This document shows, one piece after another, positions 1-12,085 of a stretch of 64,000 nt of DNA. The stretch is taken from NCBI RefSeq assembly GCF_030052815.1, contig NW_026614695.1, positions 4,001,752 to 4,065,751 of the forward strand, in the 5' to 3' direction. Position numbers and translations under genes: made by a program. A model generated the notes under the pieces. It was not told where the DNA came from, did not search any database, and worked only from the letters and a program-made list of their open reading frames with translations. The stretch's first letter is position 1, and each line of letters opens with the position of its first letter. The DNA is from Hevea brasiliensis (taxonomy: Eukaryota; Streptophyta; Magnoliopsida; Malpighiales; Euphorbiaceae).

Positions 1-3000
1 CTAAAATTTGGAATTTTGTGTTGTGACTTGAATTTGATGATGTTGAGGTTGATTATTGACTATTAGAAGTGTTATAAATGTGATTTGAAGTTTGGAAGTT
101 GGGTGAAATTGAAAATTGGGAGTGTTGTTCTTATGAAGGGAATTCTGGACCTATGAGTCCAGTGTGTTTAGATGAACATAAGTAGAGCTAGACAGCTCCA
201 ATTGGTGTGAGGCTAATTGAAGTTGAAATTTAAGACCTAAAACAACATTTTTCATGAAGAAACCATGCCCAGAAACCAAGCACAAAATGACAAAAAATTG
301 GCTTAAATCCGGGTAACCATATGCTGGACCTGGAAAAATAACCATATGAACAGTAAATGTTCAAATAGCCATAACTCACTCTACGAAGGTCAGAATGACC
401 TGATTTTTGAACCATTGAAAAGCTTAGACGTAGGAGAACATTTCATATGAAGAACTTAGAGCCCAGTTCTGACCCTAGCTTAATCAAATTGTTAACCAAA
501 TTTAGTCTAGCAAAATTGCTAGAACCAAACTGACCAAAAAATTTTGGACATTGACTAGCCTGACCAGTTTTGAAAGAAATATCATAACTTGGTCTACAAA
601 ACTGAAAATACAATGAAACCAAAGCCAAATTTCTATAAGACCTAGAAATACAAATTTGGTGTTTTGACCAAAACCCATAACCTGATGGAACTTGAAGAGA
701 TTGCTAGGAAAATTTAGCATTCCAAATCCTGAAATTTAACCAAATAAACACTTGACCCCATAATAGTATTTAGATCATATCTCTCACTAGGAAACTCCAA
801 TTGAGATGAGATAAATTGTTCTGGAAACCTAAGAATCAGGACTCCAACTTTGATTTAGGAACCTTCTTTAAATTTTAAGTGCAAGTACCCTAAAATGGGA
901 ATAAAAAATGTTGACCTGAAACTGAAATCCTGAAGGCACAAGGTTCATGAGTCCAGGTCAGTTATTTGGCAATAATTCATTTTATGTAACTGGAAAAAGT
1001 ATGATTCTTGAACCTAAGTGATCCTAAGACATAAGGTAACAACTCATATGAAGGATATTAGGTCTAAAAATGACTGTAGCATACCCAAATAATTAGAATA
1101 AATTGGACTCCAGAATCTGCCTGGTTCTGGATCCAGAAAGGGTCAATGAACCAGTTATGGTATTTAGGCCATAACTTGAGTCACAAAACTCCAAATGGAG
1201 TGATTCAAAAAGGGGAAATTGAACTAAACACAATAAGGAACAACTTTGATGAAGAACATTTGGCCAAATTCTCACTGTAGAATGGCTTAATAGAATAGTG
1301 AACTCTAGCATCCAAAACTGAAATTTCTGATTTATTCTCCATTGGTTAGAAGCAATGATTGGCAACTAATGCCAACACATTTGGGAACCAAAATGTGGTA
1401 AATCTATGTGATTAAAACTCATGTAACCATTATATAGGAGAAAGTCAATATTTTGACTTAAATGACTAAATGAATAGTAACCCCAAGGACATAAGAAAAA
1501 GTAAAATAAATTAGAGAAGATATTATGAATGATAATATATAATGTAATTAGTAAATTTTAATCTTTGAACTTGAGTGACTCTAGGACATAAGGGGATAAC
1601 CCACATGGAAGGCTTTAGGAAAAATTGTGATTGATAATGCATATACTTATTATAATAAATAAAAGAATCATAAGGATGTATGAATTTGACATTAGTTTTC
1701 CTCCTGAGAGGAGAAAAATATTTCGATGTACAAATGGTCCATAAAAAAATTAACTAATGTGAATTGAAATCATCATGGATGGTATGATGAATTGCATAAA
1801 TTGTGTATGAATGAGATTTAGGTATTTATGCTTTTTCTCTAAATAAAAATTAAAATACTATAAATTATACTTGGAATATTTAATAAATAATGAAATTATG
1901 TGCCCATGTATTGCCTAGACACGTGTGTCAGACTTGATAGATTGGCATGCCAATAAGGTATTATTTTAGTAGTACTGCGAAAGGTTTTATGCCTATATTC
2001 ATGGCTTTATGCCCGCACTCATAGCTTTTATGCCCGATTATGTGTTATCATGGCTTTTTAGCCACACTGACTACATACATGGTTGATGTTCCGCGTCCCA
2101 TGGTATGACAGCCCGAGGCACCATGGTGTCTAGTGCCAATGACCCATTATCCAATTTAGTCAGCCTGTCATAGGTTACTTGGGAAGTGAAATTTAATGAA
2201 ATAAGTTAAGAATATTAGCAACTGAAAACATTAGCAATTAAATAAATGAGTAAGAATATTTAAAAAAAATTAGATTAGTTATTTAACAAAAAGAATTGAA
2301 ATGAACTGGAACGATATTAAAATTTTATTATTATGAAAGAATTGAGCACTTCTGAAGAGGAATAAATTAGAACAAAGGATAGTTAATACTAGAAGTATTA
2401 TATGAAATTAGATTAAATTCCAGAGTATCCAAATTTTGATCCATTTTTTTTATTGTATATTATTTTCTTGTTATATTATTGCACCACTAAGCAGCAATGC
2501 TTAGCGCGATGGATTTGTTTCCTCGCCCAAGTACTGAAGGTAAAGCCCAGTGAATATTAAATAGAGATTTTGGAGTTCTGATATGCAGAAGTGTCTGAAG
2601 TATTCAAGGTTGTCAGCTCCTCAGCAATGCATGTAGATAGGGCCCTTATAGGTCATAATTTGTATGTTGTATAAAATGCTTAGTTATAGTATTGTAATGT
2701 AAATTATGAAAATGTAATTAATAGGTATATGATGTAAATTAATAAATCAGTTAATTCATATGTGATTAATTTGTGTATCATGTAAATTAATGAAGATTGA
2801 AAATTTTCATATATGGGTTAAGCATGAATGAGAATGTATGGAAATGGATATGAATAAAATTGTATAGATTTGAATACGGAATTTAAATATATAGATGATG
2901 CATGAAATGATGAGATTTTTATTTTAAAATATTATTGAAATTTTCAAACAGGTGAATAGTGAAATACATCAAATGTTAATAAAATAGGGAAAACTTCGTT

Positions 3001-3144
3001 AGTTTCTCAATCGAAAAATAATTTATATTAAGGAATAATAACTTGAAAATGATTAAAGGAATAAAGTAAGATAAGATAGGGTGCTCTGGCACCGAGTGTG
3101 ACATACCTTGCTCGGCTACACTATAGTCGGTGAGGGGTGTCATA
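1..3144 (+). repeat. Ty3/gypsy LTR, 3' part (5' end lies before the window)
   Basis: Plus-oriented LTR whose 3' terminus is recognised at 3080-3144 by the block shared with all other LTRs here (GGTGCTCTGG, CTTGCTCGGCTACAC, then GAGGGGTGTCATA). No PBS follows, so it is a 3' LTR or a solo LTR; the expected 5-bp duplication would be GTTAC (3145-3149), but its partner is outside the window. It is the same LTR subfamily as the antisense fragment at 45355-48849: its first bases pair with the reverse complement of about 47630-47690, so about 1.1-1.2 kb is missing on the left. It contains degenerate modules spaced about 200 bp apart, starting near 180, 367, 590, 774, 975 and 1170. A GC-richer block with tandem GCCTATATTCATGGCTTTAT-like units lies at about 1985-2060. 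There is no coding sequence. Confidence 0.85.
2487..2533 (+). other. Twin stem-loop in LTR (window-start copy)
   Basis: Stem 1 is CTAAGCA / TGCTTAG with loop GCAA (2487-2504). It is followed directly by GCGCGA pairing with TCGCCC, an imperfect second stem. It sits about 640 bp before the LTR 3' end, the same place as in the other LTRs here. GCAA fits the GNRA tetraloop pattern if the DNA is transcribed in this orientation. Confidence 0.55.
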
Positions 3145-3956
3145 GTTACACCCTAATATCAATGCATTTCATAATTCATGATTATGCTTAAAGCAGTAAC
3201 TATAGTATTAAAAAGCATTTGAAATTAAATTAAGTAATATATACTTACCTCTTGTAAAGCTCATTCATTTATTCTTACCCCCTAGATTTAGCAGGTAGAC
3301 TTAACTTCCTGTGTGTTTCCTGAGATGCTCTGACGTTAACCTGACCTAGGGCTTGACTTCCTTGAACATTGATCACCAACTCTTTGATCAACTAGTGAAT
3401 TAACAACACATTAATTCTATATGAAAAACCCTCTAAAAATATTCTAAGAACCTTTAACTTTTAATTCTAGGCCAAAACAGAACATAAAACAGGATTCTGA
3501 AGCCATGAGAACAAATAAGGAAAATTATTGGCAGAGGCAACTTCAACTGCCAAAGTAAAGGACTTTAAATGCATTTGGCAGGTAGCACCTACTCCGGCTA
3601 CTGAAGTAGGAAACTTCAGCTGTTGAAGTCCATAACAAAATTTGCCTTTCCAAACAGTAGCTACTTTGGTTGCTGAAGTAGAGAACTTCAGCTGCCGAAG
3701 TCTAGAATCCAAAAAAAAAAAGTTTTAAAAATAGAACTGACTCTAACTGCCAAAACAATGGCTTTCAGCAATCGAACCTGGGAATTTTCAGAATTCCTAA
3801 TTTGAATTCTGTAGAAAACTAAGACCTTAAGCTGTACTAATTCATGATCAAAGACCCAAAAAACTCAACATATATGCATGCAATAAACTGATTAACCAAC
3901 CTTTTTGAACATAAAAGACCAACATGCAACAAGGTTTTGTAAATAAACTCACAATC
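3145..3956 (-). repeat. Old minus-strand LTR-like repeat, left slice
   Basis: This is one of three slices (with 34303-34743 and 42697-42999) that become contiguous once elements B and D are removed. It carries two related dyads about 72-76 bp apart, at about 3599-3632 and 3671-3704, each with the pattern CTGAAGT...ACTTCAG followed by a GAAGTC tail. The right slice has similar GACTTTCG / CGAAAGTC dyads, supporting a single origin. The right end (42999) reads GGGGTGTTATA, which on the minus strand is a plausible LTR start (TATAACACCCC). No convincing protein-coding sequence is present; the 81-codon minus ORF here follows the repeats. Assignment as an LTR is inference. Confidence 0.35.
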
Positions 3957-6900
3957 TGTGACACCCCTTACCCGTCTACAGTATAGCCGAGTAAGATATG
4001 TCACACAGTGTACCGGAACACCCTATTTTATTTTAATCCTCTTTATCCTTCCTTATTTATTTTTATCATAGTAATGAAGTACAATTGGTGAAGTATAATT
4101 TATTTAAGTCATTTATGGAAAATATCAATTTATTTGAGGTTTCGCAAATTTTATAGAAAATCCGGCAGAGTACCGGCTAAAAATGGAGAAAACAGTTCTT
4201 CGGAACCTGTGAAAAATACATCCAAAATTTTCAATCAATCCCAAACTCTATTTCATCAACAAAATCTCAATATTTTTCAACAACATTTTCATTTCTCAAT
4301 CATTCATTTCATATGATATTTATGCAAAAGTCATCAATAAATATTCACTTTTTCATTCATAAACACAATTTTCACTATTTACATCAATACCAAAATACAT
4401 TACATAAGTTTTAGTTGCACATGAGAAAATAAAAGCTAATTACACAATATCAAAATAAAACCTAGTGTCCTACCAATGCACTGATAACAGTGAGGTGACA
4501 CGAACACTATGCAGAGCTGCAGAAGATCTCACCCAGTCTGTGGTCTACTGGGCTCTCAGTCGGTCTCTCCAGAACCTACACGTGGCAAAAAGCAATGCGC
4601 TAAGCAATAATGCTTAGTGGTGCCAATAATAGAATAAAAAGAAATAACAGAAATTAAATATGCAGTGACTGTATTAATGTCTTATACAGATAAATTTTCA
4701 ATAATTATTTGTAGTCCTATTGATTTTGTACTTGTTATGTTCATTATTTCATTAATTTTATCCACATTCATTTTTTGGTTGTTGCCCAAGTAACCTATAC
4801 TAAATGACTGGACTGCATAAATGGGTAAACTGGCACTGGGTATCAAGTACCTCGGGCCGTCACACCATCAGTCACATATGTATCTCCCAATGTGCAACAG
4901 AATAGCTAATGAGCTGTAATAACATTGGGCACAAAGCCAAGTATTATCACAATGTCAAAATGGCTAAAAGCCATAAAATCACAGAATGACATAATGCCAT
5001 GTGCAGTACCGCTAACTGAACCCTATTGGCATGCCAACCTATCTAAACCAATCTTGCTAGGTGTACTAGGGCATGTTACACTTTTAATTTGTACAATTCT
5101 TGAAATTTAAGTTTAGGTGTTACTATTCATTTCATTAGTCAACTAAAATTGTTGACTTTTGCATAGACAATAGGTACATTGATTCTAATACTCCCAACAT
5201 ACCACATTTTGCATTCTAAAGTTGTTGGTATTGGTTGCCAATACCATTTCTAAGCTTAGTGCTACTTGTTCAAAATTTTCAGATTTCAAGCCTTGTGTTT
5301 ACTGTTCCATTGGTCATTTTTACAGTAGGAATTTGGTAAAGTTGTCAACATGAAAGTTGTTCCTTATTCTGTCTAGTTACATTTCTTTTTTTGAATCACT
5401 CCATTTGGAGTTTTGTAGATAAAGTTATGGCCTAAAAACCACAACTGGCCGGATTGCAAACTTTCTAGATTTTCTGGACTGACCAAATCTACAGTGTTTT
5501 GTGTAGTGATTGCATGTCACTTTTTGAACATGTTATGGTCAAAATTTGGGTTAGGTTTCTTCATGAAAGTTGTAGGTTTATATCTCAGATTATTGTTGGT
5601 AAAATTTCAGGTCAATTAGACCTTTCTACACTAAGTTATGACCAAATGAATGGACATTGTTCATTTGGTCATTTTGCCCAGGTAGACTGCAAGTCACCCA
5701 GATTAGAGCAATTTTTAGGCCAACTTGGTTTGGTTTTCTGGGCAGGGTTTCTTCACCAAAGTGGTGACATTATGTGTCTAGTTTCATGTTCAATTGGCCT
5801 TGCACCAATTGAACCTCTACAACTCCATTTATAACTATCCAAACCTGCTGGACTCATGCTCAGTCCTGCAGGTTAGCCAAGGTAACTCACCCATACACAA
5901 ATGCCAAGCCTCAACTCACTTCATTTCCTCATCATGCACATTCAAATGGCCACTAATTGACCATTACAAGGTTAATGAACCATCACATGAGCAAACCCTA
6001 GAATTGTTCAAGTGTCCAATTTTTTCATTTCATACATGTATAATTCTTGCATTTCACTTACTTAATTATGTTCAATACCCCATCCACTACTAAAGGCTGC
6101 TCATAACCATTTTTCTAACAAGCAAAATCATCAAACCCTAGATAACCCTAGCTTCCAAACATTGTAAGTTGCACACGCACACTTGTTTGCTTTATTTCCT
6201 TATATTTCCTATACAATTCATGCCATAGAACATGAATTAAAGCAAAAAGGAGTAAGAGTTGGACACTAACCTTGTTGGAGCAGAATTTCAAGCCAACTAA
6301 ACTTGCTCTTTCCTTCCTCTTTTGGCTACCTAGAGGATGTTCAAGTTGCTAGGTAAATTTTTTGTGAAGCTAGGTAAGGTTTTCAAGTGAGATTTGGTGA
6401 GGTTGGGAGCTTGGGTGAGCTTTCATGGAGGAAATGGCTATGGGAGAAGAGGGGGACGGTTGGATTGGTTTGGAGCAGCTGATGACCCTTTTTTTTTTGT
6501 TTATTCTTATCTCATTTTATTTATTTTAAATGGGCTTGATTAATTGTAATTGGTGGTAAGTGTTTAATGACATCATGGTGATGTCATAATTAGCTTTTTA
6601 TCTCATTTTCTCTTATTTTCTTCTCCACTCATTTTCAATTTAATTTTTAGCAATATTTATTCACATTTTGTGTCATGATAATTATTTACTTAACTGGATA
6701 AGTCAGCCAAAAATAACCTCTGAAGGCAAAATGATCAAAATGCCCTCCGTTTGGCTTAACAGACCAAAATTGTCTGTATCGATCCTAAGCATTTTCTTGG
6801 CATTCTAATGCCATAAAACCCTCAATGACTCTTCTCTAGAGTCTAAAAATTATTTTATGAAATTTTCCCTGGGTCTTGGGCTCCTAGTTGCGAGGACTGT

Positions 6901-7117
6901 AACTTCCCACTGGGTTACCCATCTCTAGGGCACCGGCTCATCTAACTTGGTTGTATTTTATTTCTAAAATTTTTTCTAAATTTTTCTTATTAATATTTGA
7001 GTTAATTATGGCTCCTCACTTTAGTTTAAATATTTTTTCGGACGTTCTAGCTGTTCAGACCAACACTGATCACTGGAATAGTAGAATGTATGGAGTTGTT
7101 ATAGGGAGGGTGTTACA
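3957..7117 (-). repeat. Element B 3' LTR
   Basis: Left boundary TGTGACACCCC at 3957, right boundary GGTGTTACA ending at 7117; the minus-strand LTR therefore begins TGTAACACC. It is almost the same length and sequence as 31144-34302 and is the same family as the G 3' LTR (51649-54812, opposite strand). The first stem of the twin stem-loop lies at 4600-4617. Antisense to the LTR there is an open frame at 5499-5834 and another at 6951-7136; related frames occur in most LTR copies in this window. Confidence 0.92.
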
Positions 7118-7132
7118 ACTCTTCCCCTCTCA

Positions 7133-9555
7133 TTAAAAATTTCGTCCTCGAAATTTACCTGATGCAAACAATTGAGGAAACTGTTGCCTCATCGTCTCGT
7201 CACTTTCCCAAGTGGCCTCCTCGGTGTTGTGGTGCCTCTAAAGCACTTTCACCAGTGGAATGTGCTTATTCCTCAACTCTTTCACTTCCCGAGCCAGGAT
7301 CCATATGGGTTCTTCTTCATATGTCAAATCCGGTTGTACTTCAATTTCTTCCATGGAGATGACATGTGAAGGATCTGAGCGGTATCTTCTTAGCATAGAT
7401 ACGTGAAACACATTGTGGATCTTTTCCAGCTCTGGTGGTAAAGCTAGCCTGTAGGCCACTGGACCCATACATTCAATAACTTCATATGGGCCAATAAACC
7501 TAGGGCTTAACTTACCTTTTCTTCCAAACCTCAGTACCTTCTTCCACGGTGACACCTTGAAGAACACTTTGTCACCAACCGCATATTCTATTTCTTTTCT
7601 CTTCAGGTCGGTATAGGATTTCTATCTGTTTGAGGCAACCTTCAGATTGGCTTTGATTAGCTTTACCTTCTCCTCAGTCTGTTTCACCAGGTCTGGCCCT
7701 ACCAGTTTATCTTTGCCCAATTCAGTCCAGCACACTGGAGTTCTATATTTCCTCCCATACAGTGCTTCATACGGGGCCATTTGGATGCTAGCTTGGTAGC
7801 TATTGTTGTATGCAAATTCTGCTAGTGGGAGGTATCTATCCCAACTTCCCTCAAATTCAATGACACAACTCCTCAGCATATCCTCAAGGACCTGACATAT
7901 ATTTCATGTTATTATTATTATTTCAGTTCAATATTTGTATTAGTTCAATTGGTTTCAATTGTTGACTTGGATTACTCTTTCTGATTGCCCATCCGTCTGA
8001 GGATGAAAAGCTGTGCTAAAATGGAGTTGTGTACCCAAGGATTCATGCAACTTCTTCCAAAATCTTGATGTAAACCTTGGGTCTTGAGCAGATATGATAG
8101 AAAGTGGAATTCCATACAGTCTAACTATCTCACTGATATACAATTCTGTAAACTTCTCCAGTGAGTAGTTAGTCCTAACTGGCAGAAAGTGTGCTGACTT
8201 CGTCAATCTATCAACTATCACCCATACTGCATCATGCTTCTTCTGGGTGAGAGGTAGACCACTTATAAAATCCATGGTGACCCGATCCCATTTCCATTTA
8301 GGTATGTGTATAGGCTGTAGCAAACCTGATGGAACTTGATGTTCTGCCTTGACTTACTGACATGTCAAGCATTTAGTCGCATAATCAGCTATGTCCTTCT
8401 TCATACCAGGCCACCAATAATGAAGCTTCAGATCATGATACATTTTTGTACTTCCTAGGTGCATAGCATAAACACTAGTGTGTGCTTCTTTTAGGATACT
8501 GACTTTCAATTCCCTATTATCCGGTACACATACTCTTCCTTTGTAGTACAGACACCCATCTGCTTTCACCTCATAGTCAGTTGCTTTCCCCTCTGAGATT
8601 TTACTCACAATAGCCTTTAGCTTCTCATCGGCCTTCTACCCATCTAAAATCTGCTGTAGCAGGTTTGGCCTCACTTGCAACTTAGCCAAAATAGCTCCAT
8701 CTTGAGCCAAGGATAGACGGGCATTCAATGATCTCAAAGCTGTGATGGATTTTCTGCTCAAAGCATCGGCAACTACATTTGCCTTCCCAGGATGGTAGTC
8801 AATCACACAATCATAGTCCTTCAGGAACTCAATCCATCGCCTCTGTCTAAGGTTGAGCTCCTTCTGGGTTGGCAAGTATTTCAGACTTTTATGATCTGTG
8901 TAAATGTAGCACTTTTCACCATACAAGTAATGCCTCCATATCTTCAGTGCGAAGATAATTGCTGCAAGCTCTAGATCATGGGTAGGGTAATTCTGTTCAT
9001 GTGGTCTTAGCTGTCGGGAAGCATAAGCGACCACCTTCTCCTCTTGCATCAATACACACCCTAACCCATTATGAGAGGCATCATTGTAGACCACAAAGTC
9101 CTTTCCTGACACTGGCTATGTTAACACTGGTGTCTCAGTCAGCATAGCCTTCAACTTCTCAAAACTAGTTTGACATTTATCATTCCAGTCAAATCTGACA
9201 TTCTTGTGTAACAACTTGGTCATTGGAGCAGCTACTAAAGAAAATCCCTTCACAAATCTTCTGTAATACCCAGCTAGCCCTAAGAAACTTCTGACCTCAG
9301 TTGTATTTCTGGGAGGCTTCCATTCCGTCACTGCTTCTATTTTCTTGGGATCCACTCTAATCCCATCTGCTGACACTATATGTCCAAGGAATGCAATTTC
9401 ATTCAACCAGAAGTCACACTTGGACAACTTAGCATACAGCTTCTTTTCTCTTAGGGTTTGCAGAACAATCCTCAAATGCTCATCATGTTCTTCCCTAGTC
9501 TTGGAATACACCAAAATATCATCAATAAAGACCACTACGAATAGATCTAGTAATG
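7133..9555 (-). pseudogene. Element B pol, second part: RT end, RNase H, integrase, chromodomain
   Basis: Reading right to left, the frame opens with the RT active-site box [11 protein letters not shown] (about 9503-9535). The RT thumb and connection follow, then RNase H ([13 protein letters not shown], the E of HDLELA, TDHKSL, ADALSRK), the integrase HHCC finger ending CLTC, the integrase core, and a C-terminal chromodomain ending ATWES...QQFPQLF. The native stop TAA is at 7133-7135, just before the polypurine tract. Four in-frame stops lie at 9116, 8636, 8354 and 7622, each a CAG or CAA codon turned to TAG or TAA. The second catalytic Asp of integrase is changed (SAQDPRF where G and A have SDRDPRF). 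An intron-like 75-bp insertion splits integrase. The upstream RT half lies at 21347-21975, beyond inserted element A. Confidence 0.9.
7892..7966 (-). other. Putative spliceosomal intron in integrase (element B)
   Basis: A 75-bp insertion lies exactly between the Gln codon of SERVIQ and the Val codon of VLEDMLRS. On the minus strand it ends ATATGTCAG just before the Val codon. Its donor reads GTCAAC instead of the GTAAAC seen in G, a one-base change. It contains an in-frame stop and its position matches the insertions in A and G. Confidence 0.7.
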
Positions 9556-10962
9556 TGTAACATCCCCACTATACGTATATTATACGTTCTGTTGCTCTAG
9601 TTGCCTAATATCAGTCCAGGCAAGTCAGGATATCTGGAACTACACTTCGGTGATATTGAACAGACATATAATGATGAAATAAATAAAAAGAAAAGAAAAG
9701 AAAAATTAAAGAAAAATAAAAGAGAGGAAATGAAACTAAGTTAAACGAGCCGGCACCGCAGCGATGGGTGACCGCACTGGGAAGGCCGTTGCCAATCCCA
9801 GGACCACGGAGAACCCTCGGAATTAAATTTTGGGATGTAAGTAAAGGTTTATTGAAACTTAATTGACACTAGAAATATCAAAAAAAAAATTAATAAATTA
9901 ATACAAAGAAAATTGAAAAATTGAGAAACAAACAAAAATCAGTGTTAACGAAAAATCAGGAATATAACCCGAAGTGGGGCACTTTAGTCATTTGACACCT
10001 AGAGTTGCCTTTTGACCTCAATGTCCATTAAAATTAAATGATATTATACTTTGGAAATGTCATGAAAAATTAAAATAAGATACATTATGTAAATAGTGAA
10101 AGAATTGAGATAAATGAGCAAACAAGGAAACTTTAACTAAATAAATATTAAAATGAACTTAGTGCTCCACTAACTTTAATATTGGAACACCAAAATAAGC
10201 TTTGGGACAGCAGGTTCCACTTATTATCATCATCTTCAACCTCAAGCAAAAACCAGCTGAATTGTCCTCCATGAAAGCTCCCATGGACGAAATTGTCCAA
10301 GCTCCATGCACCCCCATTCCAAGCCTCCTTTCCACTTGGTTCCTTCATTAAAGCTTGCCTACTCACCTTGGCGAAGATATTGGCAACAAGAAAAACAAGA
10401 TTTGGTGAAGTTTGAAGGAAGCTTTCAAGTGCTAAGTGTCCAAATCTTCTCCTTAGCTTTAGTAAACCTTGTGTTTAGGTTGAGGTGAGTAATTTGGTAA
10501 AGAGAAATGAAGAAAATATTGAGGTATGAACTTGTCCATTTTTGGCAGCCATGAAGGTTTGTTGTATTTGAGTTTTTCTTACCTCTAATGGATGGGAATT
10601 GAGGTTGATTAACTCAAATAGAAGTTGTAGTAGGTTAATGTTCAAGTATGTGCATGTTAGTGCTTGAATAAAGGGTTTGAAAATGGGACTTTGATGCTTG
10701 GGTAAACTGCCATGTTTGGCAGCCTATAATATCATGAATTTATTTGTGTGAATATGAAGTTTATTAATGAAATATGATAGTGTTAAATTGTGGGCAGCAT
10801 GTGTAATTGATATTGAGGTATGAGTATATGGAAGTGTATGTGTAATATTGATATTGAGATATATTGAATTTTGATGGAAGTGAATGTTGAACTTGAATGG
10901 TATATTGTGTGCATTGAGCACTTGAGTGTTCTGCCCAAAATATTTGTTGGAATTGTTTACAA

Positions 10963-10974
10963 TATATATAAAAG
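10963..10974 (+). promoter_or_regulatory. Candidate TATA element of element A LTR
   Basis: TATATATAAAAG stands out in the LTR. The same place in the 3' LTR (about 19277) and in solo LTR D (about 36146) keeps an AATATATATA core. Proximity to a real transcription start cannot be judged from the sequence. Confidence 0.25.
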
Positions 10975-11920
10975 TGCCATTGATTGACTATTGAAGTATT
11001 GGAAGGAGGAGGATTGTCAAAATTGAAAGTGTGATGTTTAAATGCAGGTTGTGTATACTGGCAGCACCTAAATTAGGTCATAACTGCTAAACTGTTAACC
11101 CAATTGGTATGAGGCCAATGGGGGGGGGGGGGGGTGAAACTAGACACCAAATAGGCCAACTTTCATGTAGAAATGTTGCCAAAATTCTGCCTAGAAATTG
11201 ACCTTAAAAATGACCAAATCCGGAATGGTAACCTTGCAACCCAGATTTTTTAACATATGAACAGTAATCATTATGATGACCATAACTCACTCAAAACAAG
11301 TCCAATTGACCTGAAATTTTTACCATGGATAGCTTAGACATAAAGCTACAATTCTTATGAAGACGCCAAAGCCCAGAAATGGCCAAAATCAAGTCAAATA
11401 GCTTGCACAATTTTAGGTACCAAAACTACTAGAACTAAAAGTGACCTAAAATTGACCAAATTTTGCACTAAAGGTGCAATCTATCCAGCTTTAGTAAATT
11501 GACCATATCTTGGTCTATACAACTCAGAATGACCTAAAATTTTGCCCCGAGTGCAATAAGACATAGAGCTACAATTTTGCTTCTTTGACCAGAAGCGAAA
11601 AATAAGAGAAATAGGACTTTAAGCTAGACAAATCTAGCACACAAAAATTGAGAATTTGACATTTACATACAATGATGCTTGAAACAATTTGGCAATGAAT
11701 GCCAACTTGTAAAATTGGTAAATTGCACTATATTGGCAGCATACTGAATTGTAATTTGTGACATGTTGATGCCAGAAACAAATTATCCATAATACCTAAA
11801 AAGGTTAACATATGCATTGACTTATGAATTACATAATAGCTAGTAAACTCTAAAAATTGAAGAATTAAACAATTAATTTATAATGTGCCCTAGTTTGCCT
11901 AGTTGACTAGTTTGGATAGG

Positions 11921-12085
11921 TTGGCATGCCAATAGGATTCTGACAGCTGTTCTGTAAATGGCTTTATGCCATAATGTATTTTTACGGCATATTATGCCGC
12001 ACTGTGACTTTAATAGCCTACGGCTATACATATTGTGTATTTATACTTGGCTTATTGCCAGATTGACTATATGGCTTTTTAGCCA
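11921..12085 (+). other. Cluster of six GGC/GCC dyads in LTR
   Basis: Perfect or near-perfect short inverted repeats follow one another: TTGGCATGCCAA (11921-11932), TGGCTTTATGCCA (11959-11971), CGGCATATTATGCCG (11985-11999), TAGCCTACGGCTA (12014-12026), TGGCTTATTGCCA (12048-12060) and TGGCTTTTTAGCCA (12072-12085). Related clusters occur in the other LTRs except H, for example at 23080-23245 and 38480-38640. Confidence 0.6.
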
